From NCBI GenBank assembly GCA_039970095.1, contig JBDVMP010000103.1, positions 10,041-74,040 on the forward strand: 64,000 nt of DNA, read 5' to 3'. Positions 1-8,811 of the stretch are shown piece by piece (the first letter of the stretch is position 1; the number at the start of each line of letters is the position of its first letter). This DNA comes from JAMZMI01 sp039970095. GTDB taxonomy: Bacteria > Bacteroidota > Bacteroidia > Cytophagales > Cyclobacteriaceae. A program made the position numbers and the translations under genes. Under the pieces are notes generated by a model. That model saw nothing but the letters and a program-made list of their open reading frames with translations. It was not told the DNA's origin and made no database searches.

Positions 1-59
1 ACATCACAGTTTGAGGCTTCTTTAGTGGGAGCGTAAGCTTCCCGCTTTAAGATCTTTAT

Positions 60-443
60 TTAGAACAGGTCATCTTCCCTTTCCAGCATGAGAATACTGG
101 ATTGAGGCACGATGAAATATTTTTCCCCTTCGTACATCACCTCAAAAGACGCACTCTGAAGAAAGATAGCCAGATCTCCTTCTTTGGCTTGAAGAGGCAC
201 ATATTTTACTTTATCATCTTCACCCTTCCAGCTTTCTTCTTCATCCAGAGGCAATGGAATAGGGTAGCCCGGGCCTGCTTTAACCACATAGCCGCTTTGC
301 ACTTGTTCCTTTTCCTTTACGCCAGGTGGCAAGAATAGCCCGGAACTGGTCTTCTCTGATTCCTTTTTTGGTTTCACCAAAACCTTGTCACCAACTACAA
401 TGAGTTTTTTGAGTTTGTTCTCTGCTGTCAACTGCATGGCCAT
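60..443 (-). CDS. GroES-family co-chaperone-like protein
   Basis: A 127-residue protein with a Cpn10-type fold signature: a KVLVKPK stretch near the N-terminus, a SSGLFLPPGVKEK segment matching the GroES mobile loop, and later GDLAIF and YFIVPQSSILM strands. True GroES is about 95 residues. The extra length is an acidic insert (DEEESWKGEDDK, around residues 66-78), as in the second GroES-like family common in Bacteroidota. No groL lies beside it, so it is probably not the main chaperonin cofactor. It starts with MAM, so the third residue is an alternative start. It is the last minus-strand gene before the window edge, 42 bp downstream of rmuC. Confidence 0.82.
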   Translation of the reverse strand: MAMQLTAENKLKKLIVVGDKVLVKPKKESEKTSSGLFLPPGVKEKEQVQSGYVVKAGPGYPIPLPLDEEESWKGEDDKVKYVPLQAKEGDLAIFLQSASFEVMYEGEKYFIVPQSSILMLEREDDLF

Positions 444-485
444 GTTTTCTTCAAATAAGGCGCAAAACTAATTAGGTTTTATTAT

Positions 486-1805
486 TTAATCTGCCGACCG
501 GTCGAGTAAGCGCTGGTCAATTTGCTTAGCTGCTTTGGCGCCCAGTTCTTTCAGTTTTTCGGTTCTTCTTACCAGGTTTCCTGAACCCTGAGACAGTTTA
601 TTCATAGCCAGATCATAGTTGTCCTTGGTCTGCTTTAGGTTGGTTCCCACCTTGAGTAAATCCGCAGTGAACCCTTCAAACTTATCGTAAAGTGCGCCGG
701 CCTGTCTGGCAATCTCTATTGCATTTTTATTTTGAAGATCCTGCTTCCAGATGTAACTCACTGTACGCATTGTTGCCAAAAGTGTGCTCGTGGAAACAAG
801 TACGATATTCTTATCCAAAGCCTTTTCATATAGGTTCTGGTCTTCTTTCAAAGCAATAGTTAGAGCCGGCTCATTAGCTACAAACATCAACACAAAGTCA
901 GGTTGGTTGATTTCATAGAGGTTCTGGTAATTTTTCTCTCCCAGAATCTTGATGTGGTTATTGACACTGTCTATGTGTTGCTTGAGGTATTTGGCTTGCT
1001 CCAAAGGATCATCATGATCAAAATAATTGCTGTATGCCGTGAGCGAAACTTTGGAGTCAAGTACCAAATACTTTTCGTCGGGCAGTTTGATGATATAGTC
1101 AAGTCGCTGGTTGGCTCCTTCTTCGTTTTTGAAGTTTTGCTCCTTGAAGTAGTGCACATCCTTCTGCAGCCCCACCTTTTCCAGGATGGTTTCCAGCTGC
1201 ATCTCTCCCCAGTTTCCCTGCGTTTTGGAGTCTCCCTTTAGCGCTTTAGTCAGGCTTTCGGCTTCTTTGGTTATGCGTTGATTCAACTCTTTGATGTGAT
1301 CAAGCTGTGTCTTCAGAGCTGTATTTTGCTCCAGTGATTCCTTGCTGCTCTGCTCTACTTTTTTCTCGAAACGCTCTATTTTTTCTTTTAGAGGGTTGAG
1401 CAGTTCGCCTATGTTCTTCTGATTCTGATCTGTAAATTTCTTACTCTTGTCTTCCAGTATTTCGTTGGCCAGGTTTTTGAATTCTACGGTGAATTTTTCT
1501 TGTAGCTGACCCACCTCTTTCTTTTGCTCTTCCAGTTTTTCATTCAGGTTTCGGTAATCCGCCTCCAGCCTGGACTTCTCACTATTGAGGTTGATTATCT
1601 TTTCTCTCTCCTCTTTGAGCTGCTCATTCAAGTCTTTAAACTGCTCGGCTTGGGCCTGGTTTTGCTTCTGCTCCATTTCTAGTTCCATCTGCAACTTTTG
1701 TGATTCTTCACCACCTGTTTTGGTCGTAACCTTTGCGAGCAAATACCCCAGACCTGCTCCTGCCAGCAGCCCTACAATCAATATCAAAACCGTTGAAATT
1801 TCCAT
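486..1805 (-). CDS. rmuC: DNA recombination protein RmuC
   Basis: A 439-residue protein of the RmuC family, which limits rearrangements between inverted repeats in E. coli. An N-terminal membrane helix (about residues 5-24) is followed by a long charged coiled coil (about 30-190) and the nuclease-like RmuC domain (about 190-420). The domain is recognised by GNWGEMQLETILEKVGL, the LDSKVSLTAYSNYF core, FVANEPALTIAL and the VSTSTLLATMRTVSYIWKQ helix. Length and domain order are normal. It lies 9 bp downstream of the CPBP-like gene on the same strand, so the two may be cotranscribed. Confidence 0.95.
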   Translation of the reverse strand: MEISTVLILIVGLLAGAGLGYLLAKVTTKTGGEESQKLQMELEMEQKQNQAQAEQFKDLNEQLKEEREKIINLNSEKSRLEADYRNLNEKLEEQKKEVGQLQEKFTVEFKNLANEILEDKSKKFTDQNQKNIGELLNPLKEKIERFEKKVEQSSKESLEQNTALKTQLDHIKELNQRITKEAESLTKALKGDSKTQGNWGEMQLETILEKVGLQKDVHYFKEQNFKNEEGANQRLDYIIKLPDEKYLVLDSKVSLTAYSNYFDHDDPLEQAKYLKQHIDSVNNHIKILGEKNYQNLYEINQPDFVLMFVANEPALTIALKEDQNLYEKALDKNIVLVSTSTLLATMRTVSYIWKQDLQNKNAIEIARQAGALYDKFEGFTADLLKVGTNLKQTKDNYDLAMNKLSQGSGNLVRRTEKLKELGAKAAKQIDQRLLDRSAD

Positions 1806-1814
1806 AGTTTAAAA

Positions 1815-2759
1815 TTAAATCAATCTCTGTAGATAGCCGAACAACTCCATACTCCATGCCACCCCAATATGTATGATCACCCCTCCCCAAACATTGCGTG
1901 TATTATACGAAACTACACCCAGTATATAACCTCCAAAAATTGAGCTCACAGCTTCTGGTAGGGGTTTGCCAAAATGCAAAAAGCAATACGATGCGACCAT
2001 GGCCAAAACGGCATATGGTCCTAAGGTTCTCGCAAAAGCAAAAATCAAAAACCCTCTAAATAGTGCCTCTACTCCTAAAAAATCAGAACCGTAACTCAAC
2101 TCGTACAGCGCGACTGAAACCCAGGTGGGCAGGTCATGAGCAGCAGCCCACTCATCACCTTTCGAGAAGGAAAAACGCGGATAATACTCTTGAATATCTC
2201 CGAAGAATGAGCCAATACCAATACAAACCACCGCGAGAGCGAGCAGCCCGAAATATGGTCGGGCATCAAACTTTTTGATGGCAAGTCCATAATACGTCCT
2301 GCTGCCTTTCGGCTCTATAATAAGAGAAAGTACGATCATCGGGATGACCACATTGAAAATGCCAGCTGCCCATCGCACACATTTTCTGGCGAAAAAATAG
2401 TCTATTCCTGAAAACCAGTTCTTCAGAATTTCATTGTGCAGCGAAAAGGAACGGTCTAGCGCCAGGATACCAAAACCAATGACAAACTTGATCCAGAAGT
2501 CCCGGGAGGTAAGCCAGTCACGTTTTACTCCATGGATGTACAACAAAAAACAGACAACAAGAAAAGGCAAGGCCTGCCACCAAAACATATTGAACCAATG
2601 CCAGATGGTGCCGTAAGTGGCATCAACGTAAGTGTCTTCAAAATCAAGAGAATAATTGAAAATCAGGCCGACTATCAAAAAAGCAGCTATTGAAAGATAC
2701 AGTTTAAGGTCAAAATGCTTTCTTTGAAAATCAATTAACAGGCTCAGAACTTTTCTCAT
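1815..2759 (-). CDS. CPBP-like intramembrane protein with degenerate catalytic motifs
   Basis: A 314-residue polytopic membrane protein with about eight hydrophobic segments. The C-terminal half resembles the CPBP/Abi (CAAX protease and bacteriocin-processing) family: VEALFRGF at residues 230-237, a His in FLHFGKP (262), and a last segment with His297. In the family, motif 1 is EExxxR; here the first Glu is Val230, while Glu231 and Arg235 remain. The final HxxxN motif reads HIGVA, so Asn is missing. It may be an inactive or altered member. It is divergent from the TANGO2 gene, with a 44 bp gap. Confidence 0.7.
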   Translation of the reverse strand: MRKVLSLLIDFQRKHFDLKLYLSIAAFLIVGLIFNYSLDFEDTYVDATYGTIWHWFNMFWWQALPFLVVCFLLYIHGVKRDWLTSRDFWIKFVIGFGILALDRSFSLHNEILKNWFSGIDYFFARKCVRWAAGIFNVVIPMIVLSLIIEPKGSRTYYGLAIKKFDARPYFGLLALAVVCIGIGSFFGDIQEYYPRFSFSKGDEWAAAHDLPTWVSVALYELSYGSDFLGVEALFRGFLIFAFARTLGPYAVLAMVASYCFLHFGKPLPEAVSSIFGGYILGVVSYNTRNVWGGVIIHIGVAWSMELFGYLQRLI

Positions 2760-2803
2760 CCGATCGTTATTCTCTTTACAGGTTTTAAAAATTTGGTAAA
2801 TAT

Positions 2804-3568
2804 ATGTGTCTAATTGCTTTCGCCTGGGATAATCACCCCAAATACAAATTAATCCTTGCTGCTAACCGCGATGAGTTTTACGAAAGGCCCACATCTCCCG
2901 CCGGATTTTGGGACGATAAACCCCAAATCTTTGGGGGTAGGGACTTGAAGGCATTAGGCACCTGGATGGGCGTTTCGAAAGACGGAAGGTTTGGGGCGCT
3001 TACCAATTACCGCGACCTCAAAAACATAAAACCAGATGCAAAAAGCAGGGGGGATATTGTCACGGGTTTTTTGGACAACAATGGCGGCCCGGAAAATTTT
3101 GTCAAGCAACTTCATGAACAAGCGGACGATTATAATGGGTTTAATTTTCTTGGTTGTGATTTTAAAACCATGATTCATTACAGCAATTATGAAAGGAAAC
3201 TGAATATCGTGAAACCGGGAATTCACGGGCTGAGCAATGCACTGCTGGACACTTCCTGGCCAAAGGTGGATGAGTTAAAAAAGAATTTTAAGGAAGCAAT
3301 CACAGAGGATTTTTCACATGAGGACCTCTTAAGTCTTTTGACTCCAACAGAAACATTTGAAGATGAGGTGCTCCCAAACACGGGCGTTTCGCGAGAGCTC
3401 GAAAAGTCTCTCTCAGCGATCTGCATCCGCACGGAAAAATACGGAACAGTCGGGTCTACCGTTTTAACAGTTGACCGGTTTGGAAAGGTTGATTTTACAG
3501 AGAAAACCTACGGTGTGGCTGATCGCGAGGAGAATACGGTTAATTTTGAGTTTGAAATTAAGGTCTGA
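2804..3568 (+). CDS. TANGO2/NRDE family protein
   Basis: A 254-residue protein that begins MCLIAFAW and contains the family-defining AANRDEFYERPT (around residues 20-31), then GGRDLKALGTWMGV and FGALTNYRD. The N-terminal Cys-2 is typical of an Ntn-hydrolase-like fold, where it would be exposed after Met removal. The family is found in bacteria and eukaryotes, and its biochemical role is unsettled. Length is normal. The stop codon overlaps the start of the next gene (TGATG), so the two are translationally coupled. No signal peptide is seen, so it should be cytoplasmic. Confidence 0.92.
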   Translation: MCLIAFAWDNHPKYKLILAANRDEFYERPTSPAGFWDDKPQIFGGRDLKALGTWMGVSKDGRFGALTNYRDLKNIKPDAKSRGDIVTGFLDNNGGPENFVKQLHEQADDYNGFNFLGCDFKTMIHYSNYERKLNIVKPGIHGLSNALLDTSWPKVDELKKNFKEAITEDFSHEDLLSLLTPTETFEDEVLPNTGVSRELEKSLSAICIRTEKYGTVGSTVLTVDRFGKVDFTEKTYGVADREENTVNFEFEIKV

Positions 3569-4023
3569 TGAGAAAATTATTAGTTTTAGCGTGTTTCGGT
3601 TTTTTGATTTTTAGCTCCTCATGCAACGACCGCACTCTGCAAGACCTGGACAAAGCTTCCGGAAAAGTAGCCGGAGAGGACTGGGAATTTGAAGGGGGCA
3701 GTGCCTATTTCAGTTTGAGTGATGTAACGATCATTCTGATGAATTTTGACACCACCGACCCGTGTGGTGTACTCAACCCTTCGTCACCCTATATTAAGTT
3801 TACTGTGCCAGCAGCACGAGGAACGTATAACATCCCTTTTGCCAAGCCGGCTCAATCAGTAAAGTTTTACGAAGGTTCCGCCTCTGCAAAAAACTACAGC
3901 TCCACATCAGGGTTCGTTCAGATCGTGTCTGTCAATGACTTCACTGTGGACGGACTGATTCAGGCCTCATTCGATGACGAAAATGATGTTTTAGGAGCCT
4001 TTTTTGTTACTAGCTGCAACTAA
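3568..4023 (+). CDS. Hypothetical lipoprotein
   Basis: A 151-residue protein with a lipoprotein signal peptide: MRKLLVLACFGFLIF followed by SSSC, the Cys at about residue 19 being the lipidation site. The mature part is beta-rich and mentions no known motif; it ends in a Cys (SCN). A second Cys sits in TTDPCGVLNP, so one disulfide is possible. It overlaps the TANGO2 gene by one base and abuts gcvP tail to tail, with a single base between the stops. I do not recognise a family. Confidence 0.75.
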   Translation: MRKLLVLACFGFLIFSSSCNDRTLQDLDKASGKVAGEDWEFEGGSAYFSLSDVTIILMNFDTTDPCGVLNPSSPYIKFTVPAARGTYNIPFAKPAQSVKFYEGSASAKNYSSTSGFVQIVSVNDFTVDGLIQASFDDENDVLGAFFVTSCN

Positions 4024-4024
4024 T

Positions 4025-6883
4025 TTAAGCCAGCTCATCTGCATATTCCTCCACGGGAATACAACTGCAAACCAAGTTTCTATCCCCATATGCACTGTCG
4101 ATTCTGCTCACCGATGGCCAGAATTTTTCCGTTCTAAGGTATTCCATTGGGAAGGCTGCCTCCTCGCGAGAGTAGCTGTGGTTCCATTCCGATGATATGA
4201 CTGACCTGTAAGTATGCGGTGCGTTTTTCAGGACATTATCGGAGGCCTCTGCTGCTCCATTTTTTACATTTTCAACTTCTGACCGGATCGAAATCATCAC
4301 CTCGCAGAACCTGTCGAGCTCGCTTTTGCTTTCGCTCTCTGTCGGCTCTATCATCATGGTGCCAGCCACAGGAAATGACACAGTAGGGGCGTGGTAGCCA
4401 TAGTCCATCATGCGCTTGGCTATGTCTTCTACCTCAACACCAAATTTTTTGAACTCCCGGCAATCTATAATTAGCTCGTGTGCATTTCTCCCGTTCTTAT
4501 TTGAGTAAAGAATAGGATAATGATCCTTCAACTTTGCGGCAATGTAATTGGCATTGAGAATTGCCACTTTCGTCGCTTCTGTCAGTCCTTCTGCGCCCAT
4601 CATGGCAATATACGCATGCGAAATAGGCAAAATACTCGCGCTACTATATGGAGCTGAAGAAACCGCCGTTTCGCAATTTCCCGGAAGAAAAGGAATCAAA
4701 TGAGCCGCCACGCCTATCGGCCCCATGCCCGGGCCCCCTCCTCCATGAGGAATACAAAAAGTCTTGTGCAAATTCAGATGACATACATCTGCCCCAATCA
4801 TAGCCGGAGAGGTGAGACCCACCTGAGCATTCATATTCGCTCCGTCCATATACACCTGACCCCCATTGTCATGAATGACCTGGCATATTTCCATGATCCC
4901 CTCTTCGAAAACTCCGTGAGTAGATGGATAGGTCACCATCAAAGCAGAGAGATCTTGGTGGTGTTGCTCCGCCTTGGCTTTGAGGTCACTGATATCAATA
5001 TTGCCAAGCTCATCACAAGCCACAATCACGACTTTCATACCGGCCATGATGGCGCTGGCCGGGTTAGTGCCATGTGCTGAAGACGGAATCAAAGCCACAT
5101 TTCTGTTAGATTGACCATTCGATTCATGGTAAGATTTGATTGCCAACAGCCCTGCATATTCTCCTTGAGCTCCTGAGTTTGGCTGAAAAGAAACGGCTGC
5201 AAAACCCGTGATTTCAGAGAGCCAGGAATTCAACTCATCTATCAATATTCTGTAACCAGCAGTTTGGTTTGCTGGAGTAAACGGATGCAAAGCTCCAAAT
5301 TCAGGCCATGTGACAGGGATCATTTCCGTCGTTGCATTGAGCTTCATGGTACATGAGCCGAGTGAGATCATAGAGTGAACCAAAGACAAGTCTTTGTTTT
5401 CCAACCTCTTCATGTATCTCAAAATCTCGTGCTCCGTCTGGAATCTGTGAAATACTTCATGTTCCAGATAATCATTCTCTCGCCTCAGCGAGGGTGGAAA
5501 ATTGAATGAAACCTCATCTTTTATTTCCTGAGTTGGAATGCCCATCAGCTCACAAAAAACTGAAACTACTTCGTTGGCATCTTTTGGCATGTGTGTTTCA
5601 TCAAATGAAACACCAACACATCCGTCATCAAAATAGCGGAAGTTCATCTTCCGAGATTCGGATAGTTCTTTTAATTGTACGGTTTGACTTTCGTCTAAAC
5701 ACACCTTTAGTGTATCAAAGTATGCTTCGTTCAAGTTCTCAATACCTAGTGAAGCCAGTGCCTCAGATGTTGCTTTTGCCATGCCATGCACTCTTTTGGC
5801 TATTGCTTCGAGTCCTTTTGGGCCGTGATAAACCGCATACATGGAAGACATGACAGCCAGCAAAACCTGCGCCGTGCAAATATTTGAAGTCGCTCGCTCA
5901 CGTTTGATGTGTTGTTCTCTTGTTTGCAGAGCCATTCTGTAAGCCACACTTCCCTCTGCATCTTTAGATACACCTATGATCCTACCCGGTATTGCTCTTT
6001 TATATTCTTCCTTTGTGGCAAAAAATGCAGCGTGTGGTCCGCCAAACCCCATAGGAACACCAAACCTTTGAGAGGTTCCTACTACAACATCTACACCCCA
6101 TTTACCCGGGGCAGTAAGCAAACAGAGACTGAGTAAATCAGAAGCAACCGCGACGGAAACATTGTTTTCTTTGGCAGCAGCTACAAAAGTAGATCGGTCT
6201 TTCACAGCACCATCATTGTCTGGGTACTGAAACAGAACCCCATAAATATTTGGATCTGTAAGGTCCACTTTATCCACATCGGCTATTCTCAACTCAACAC
6301 CAATTGGCGCCATGCGTGTTTTGAGCACTGCGAGCGTTTGTGGAAAAATGCGCTCATCCACGACGAAAACGTTGGCCTGCTTTTTATCCTTTTTCCTCGT
6401 GCTATGAAGCATGGAAGCTGCTTCCGCAGCGGCAGTACCTTCATCTAGCAGCGAAGCATTAGCTATTTCCATTCCCGTAAGGTCAACAACCAGCGTTTGG
6501 AAATTGATCAAAGCCTCGAGGCGACCCTGGGCTATTTCTGCCTGATATGGGGTATAGGCCGTGTACCAACCCGGGTTCTCCAGAATATTTCTTTTTATCA
6601 CGGCAGGCACTATTGTGCCGTAGTATCCCTGACCGATAAATGATTTGAACACCTTATTTTTCTCAGCCGTTTCCTTCAGGCTAAGCAAATATTCATACTC
6701 ATTTTGGGTCTCTGCAAGTTGAAGAGGGGCCGTAAGCCGAATAGGTTCTGGCACAGTTTGGGAAATAAGTTGGTCAATAGAATCAACACCCAAAGTGCTC
6801 AACATGTCCTGAATCTCTTGAGTCGTCGGACTGTTGTGACGTGACTGAAAGGAAACCCTTTCGTTAAGATTTACATTCATCAA
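4025..6883 (-). CDS. gcvP: Glycine dehydrogenase (decarboxylating), P-protein
   Basis: A 952-residue single-chain P-protein of the glycine cleavage system. It decarboxylates glycine with pyridoxal phosphate and passes the aminomethyl group to lipoyl-GcvH. The N-terminal half has IGQGYYGTIVPAVIKRNIL, TAYTPYQAEIAQGRLE and LLDEGTAAAEA. The C-terminal half holds SCTMKLNATTEM, SSAHGTNPASA, GANMNAQVGL and the PLP site HLNLHKTFCIPHGGGGPG (the Lys is the Schiff-base residue). The length is normal for the fused alpha-beta form. GcvH and GcvT are not in the window. No glycine riboswitch is recognisable in the 139 bp upstream. Confidence 0.98.
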   Translation of the reverse strand: MMNVNLNERVSFQSRHNSPTTQEIQDMLSTLGVDSIDQLISQTVPEPIRLTAPLQLAETQNEYEYLLSLKETAEKNKVFKSFIGQGYYGTIVPAVIKRNILENPGWYTAYTPYQAEIAQGRLEALINFQTLVVDLTGMEIANASLLDEGTAAAEAASMLHSTRKKDKKQANVFVVDERIFPQTLAVLKTRMAPIGVELRIADVDKVDLTDPNIYGVLFQYPDNDGAVKDRSTFVAAAKENNVSVAVASDLLSLCLLTAPGKWGVDVVVGTSQRFGVPMGFGGPHAAFFATKEEYKRAIPGRIIGVSKDAEGSVAYRMALQTREQHIKRERATSNICTAQVLLAVMSSMYAVYHGPKGLEAIAKRVHGMAKATSEALASLGIENLNEAYFDTLKVCLDESQTVQLKELSESRKMNFRYFDDGCVGVSFDETHMPKDANEVVSVFCELMGIPTQEIKDEVSFNFPPSLRRENDYLEHEVFHRFQTEHEILRYMKRLENKDLSLVHSMISLGSCTMKLNATTEMIPVTWPEFGALHPFTPANQTAGYRILIDELNSWLSEITGFAAVSFQPNSGAQGEYAGLLAIKSYHESNGQSNRNVALIPSSAHGTNPASAIMAGMKVVIVACDELGNIDISDLKAKAEQHHQDLSALMVTYPSTHGVFEEGIMEICQVIHDNGGQVYMDGANMNAQVGLTSPAMIGADVCHLNLHKTFCIPHGGGGPGMGPIGVAAHLIPFLPGNCETAVSSAPYSSASILPISHAYIAMMGAEGLTEATKVAILNANYIAAKLKDHYPILYSNKNGRNAHELIIDCREFKKFGVEVEDIAKRMMDYGYHAPTVSFPVAGTMMIEPTESESKSELDRFCEVMISIRSEVENVKNGAAEASDNVLKNAPHTYRSVISSEWNHSYSREEAAFPMEYLRTEKFWPSVSRIDSAYGDRNLVCSCIPVEEYADELA

Positions 6884-6918
6884 AAAAAGAGGATCTGGTG
6901 GTTATAATTTCTTGGCTA

Positions 6919-6926
6919 CAAAGCTA
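6919..6926 (-). promoter_or_regulatory. Candidate -7 element for gcvP
   Basis: Read on the minus strand, the octamer is TAGCTTTG, a full match to the Bacteroidota TAnnTTTG -7 form, 36 bp upstream of the gcvP start. No clear -33 TTG is seen at the usual 19-21 bp further upstream, so this is only suggestive. Confidence 0.35.
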
Positions 6927-7022
6927 TTATGTAAATCCTTAATTTAAGCGATTGTTTGACAAGCGGCTATGGTCTTACAGCAGCTTGCGCTAGATTTGAA
7001 TTTCGATTATAATCATATATTT

Positions 7023-8480
7023 ATGTTCAAAAAATTCTTCCTCGTAGGTGCACTCGTCATGTGCTCGCTAACCATTTTTTCTCAAGACAAAAAAGCAATC
7101 AAATACGCTGAAACTATAACTCAGAAAGATCTGAAAGCGCATCTTTCTATTTTGGCATCTGATAGTTTGGAGGGACGTGAAACAGGCATGAAAGGTCAAA
7201 AGATGGCTGCCGAATACATTGCCAACTATTACGAATCTATTGGGCTTGAGGCTCCAGTAGAATCACCAGAAGGAAAAAGCTACATGCAGTCTTTTGACCT
7301 GCAAATGGGCACCTATAGTCAGGTGTACCTTCAGAAAGATGAAGAGCGAAAGGAAAACTTCTCTGACTTTCTTTACTATTCGAGCAATGAGACTTACGGA
7401 GAAGAATACATTGAGGTGGTTTTTGCCGGATATGGAGATTCCACAACGCTAGCCGGTCTGGATATAGAAGGAAAATTTGTGGCTTTTGTCAACAAAGAAT
7501 GGACAAACTTTAGAAACAACCTGGCCGCTATGAAAAAGGCCAAAGCCAAAGGTTACTTTCTTATTCTAGAAGATCAGTTTCGATTTGATTTTGTAATGAA
7601 ACGCTATGGAGGCTATCAAAAGGGTGGAAAGATGAAATTTGAGTTTGATCAAAAAGGAAGCAAAATTCTCTTGGTAGGAAGTGAAATGACCGAATGGATG
7701 TTTGACAAGCCTCTCGAAGAATTAAAAGCTTCAGGAATTGGCGCAAACACTGAGATTCTGATTAATGCTGATATGCTGATCAAAAGTGTGAGTTCAGAAA
7801 ATGTGATGGGCTTTCTGAGAGGCTCTAAATATCCAGATGAAGTACTCGTAATCAGCGCGCATTATGATCACATAGGCATCATAGATGGAGAAATCAACAA
7901 TGGTGCAGATGATGATGGCTCTGGAACCAGCACAGTTTTGGAGTTGGCTGAAGCGTTTACAACAGCTGCAAAAAACGGGTACAGACCGAAAAGAAGTATT
8001 CTTTTTCTAACAGTAAGCGGCGAGGAAAAAGGTTTGCTCGGAAGTGAATATTACACCAAAAACCCAACTTTTCCCTTGAAGAACACCGTCGCTAACCTGA
8101 ATATAGATATGATAGGAAGAGTGGACGACAAGCACATGAAAAATCCTGATTACATCTATTTGATAGGTTCGGATAAGCTGTCGACCGAACTACACGAGTT
8201 ATCCGAAAAAGCAAACAACACATACACTAATCTAGAACTGGACTACACCTACAATGCGGACGATGACCCAAACAGATATTACTATAGGTCTGATCATTAC
8301 AATTTTGCCAAGAATGGGATTCCAGTGATTTTCTATTTCAATGGCACACATGCGGATTATCACAAACCAACCGATACAATAGAAAAAATCAATTTCGATA
8401 AAATGTCAAAAATTGGAAAGTTGGTTTTCTATACCTCCTGGGAAATCGCAAATAGGAAAGAAAGAATAAAACTAGACTAG
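7023..8480 (+). CDS. M28 family zinc aminopeptidase, exported
   Basis: A 485-residue protein from the ATG that begins MFKKFFLVGALVMC, chosen because it gives a clean signal peptide (to about FSQ). An 18-residue upstream extension has no such property. The mature protein has an N-terminal protease-associated-like region and a C-terminal M28 domain: SAHYDHIG (zinc His and Asp), NGADDDGSGTS (bridging Asp), SGEEKGLLGSEYY (catalytic Glu and Glu ligand), NLNIDMIG and the late FNGTHADYHKPTDT with the last zinc His. It probably degrades peptides in the periplasm or outside the cell. TAGATTTG, a -7-like octamer, lies at 6991-6998. Confidence 0.92.
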   Translation: MFKKFFLVGALVMCSLTIFSQDKKAIKYAETITQKDLKAHLSILASDSLEGRETGMKGQKMAAEYIANYYESIGLEAPVESPEGKSYMQSFDLQMGTYSQVYLQKDEERKENFSDFLYYSSNETYGEEYIEVVFAGYGDSTTLAGLDIEGKFVAFVNKEWTNFRNNLAAMKKAKAKGYFLILEDQFRFDFVMKRYGGYQKGGKMKFEFDQKGSKILLVGSEMTEWMFDKPLEELKASGIGANTEILINADMLIKSVSSENVMGFLRGSKYPDEVLVISAHYDHIGIIDGEINNGADDDGSGTSTVLELAEAFTTAAKNGYRPKRSILFLTVSGEEKGLLGSEYYTKNPTFPLKNTVANLNIDMIGRVDDKHMKNPDYIYLIGSDKLSTELHELSEKANNTYTNLELDYTYNADDDPNRYYYRSDHYNFAKNGIPVIFYFNGTHADYHKPTDTIEKINFDKMSKIGKLVFYTSWEIANRKERIKLD

Positions 8481-8811
8481 TAGAGAGGAGTTGGGTCTGG
8501 TCGGAAAAACGATGAAGTTGATCTGGGGGGCTGTGAAGCCCCCACAAGATCTTTTCAACCAGCTATGGAAAGACAGAACTAAATCAATCTTTCTGTAGCA
8601 ATGATAGATAAATTATCGGGTTTCCGATATGATTTTAATCACAAATGTGTGAAAACAAAATGTTGTGCTGATTTATGCTTATTTGACGCAAATAAATTCT
8701 GCTCCCTTATGATTGGTGTCTAAAAAATTCTGAATTTTGTATATCAATTGATAGTATCATCTGATTTGAGGTCGTGCATGATTTTTTCAAGTTTCCCTAG
8801 AACAATAAGAT
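8481..8811. other. 331 bp intergenic region before pyrC
   Basis: AT-rich spacer between two plus-strand genes. It holds one strong GC hairpin (listed separately) near the peptidase gene. I find no open frame with a plausible start, no RNA gene and no recognisable riboswitch or PyrR-type leader. The last 100 bp presumably carries the pyrC promoter, but no convincing -33/-7 pair is visible. Confidence 0.5.
8526..8543 (+). terminator. GC hairpin, probable terminator of the M28 gene
   Basis: GGGGGCT, loop GTGA, AGCCCCC: a 7-bp perfect stem with a GNRA-type loop, 45 bp after the stop codon. The T-rich stretch that follows is interrupted (ACAAGATCTTTTC), so termination may be imperfect. Confidence 0.5.

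Noticed and set aside
22..50. Hairpin downstream of the GroES-like gene
   Set aside because: The stem is interrupted by a wobble and a bulge, and no T-run follows on the minus strand.
6884..7022. Glycine riboswitch upstream of gcvP
   Set aside because: The spacer is short and AT-rich and shows none of the conserved aptamer stems.
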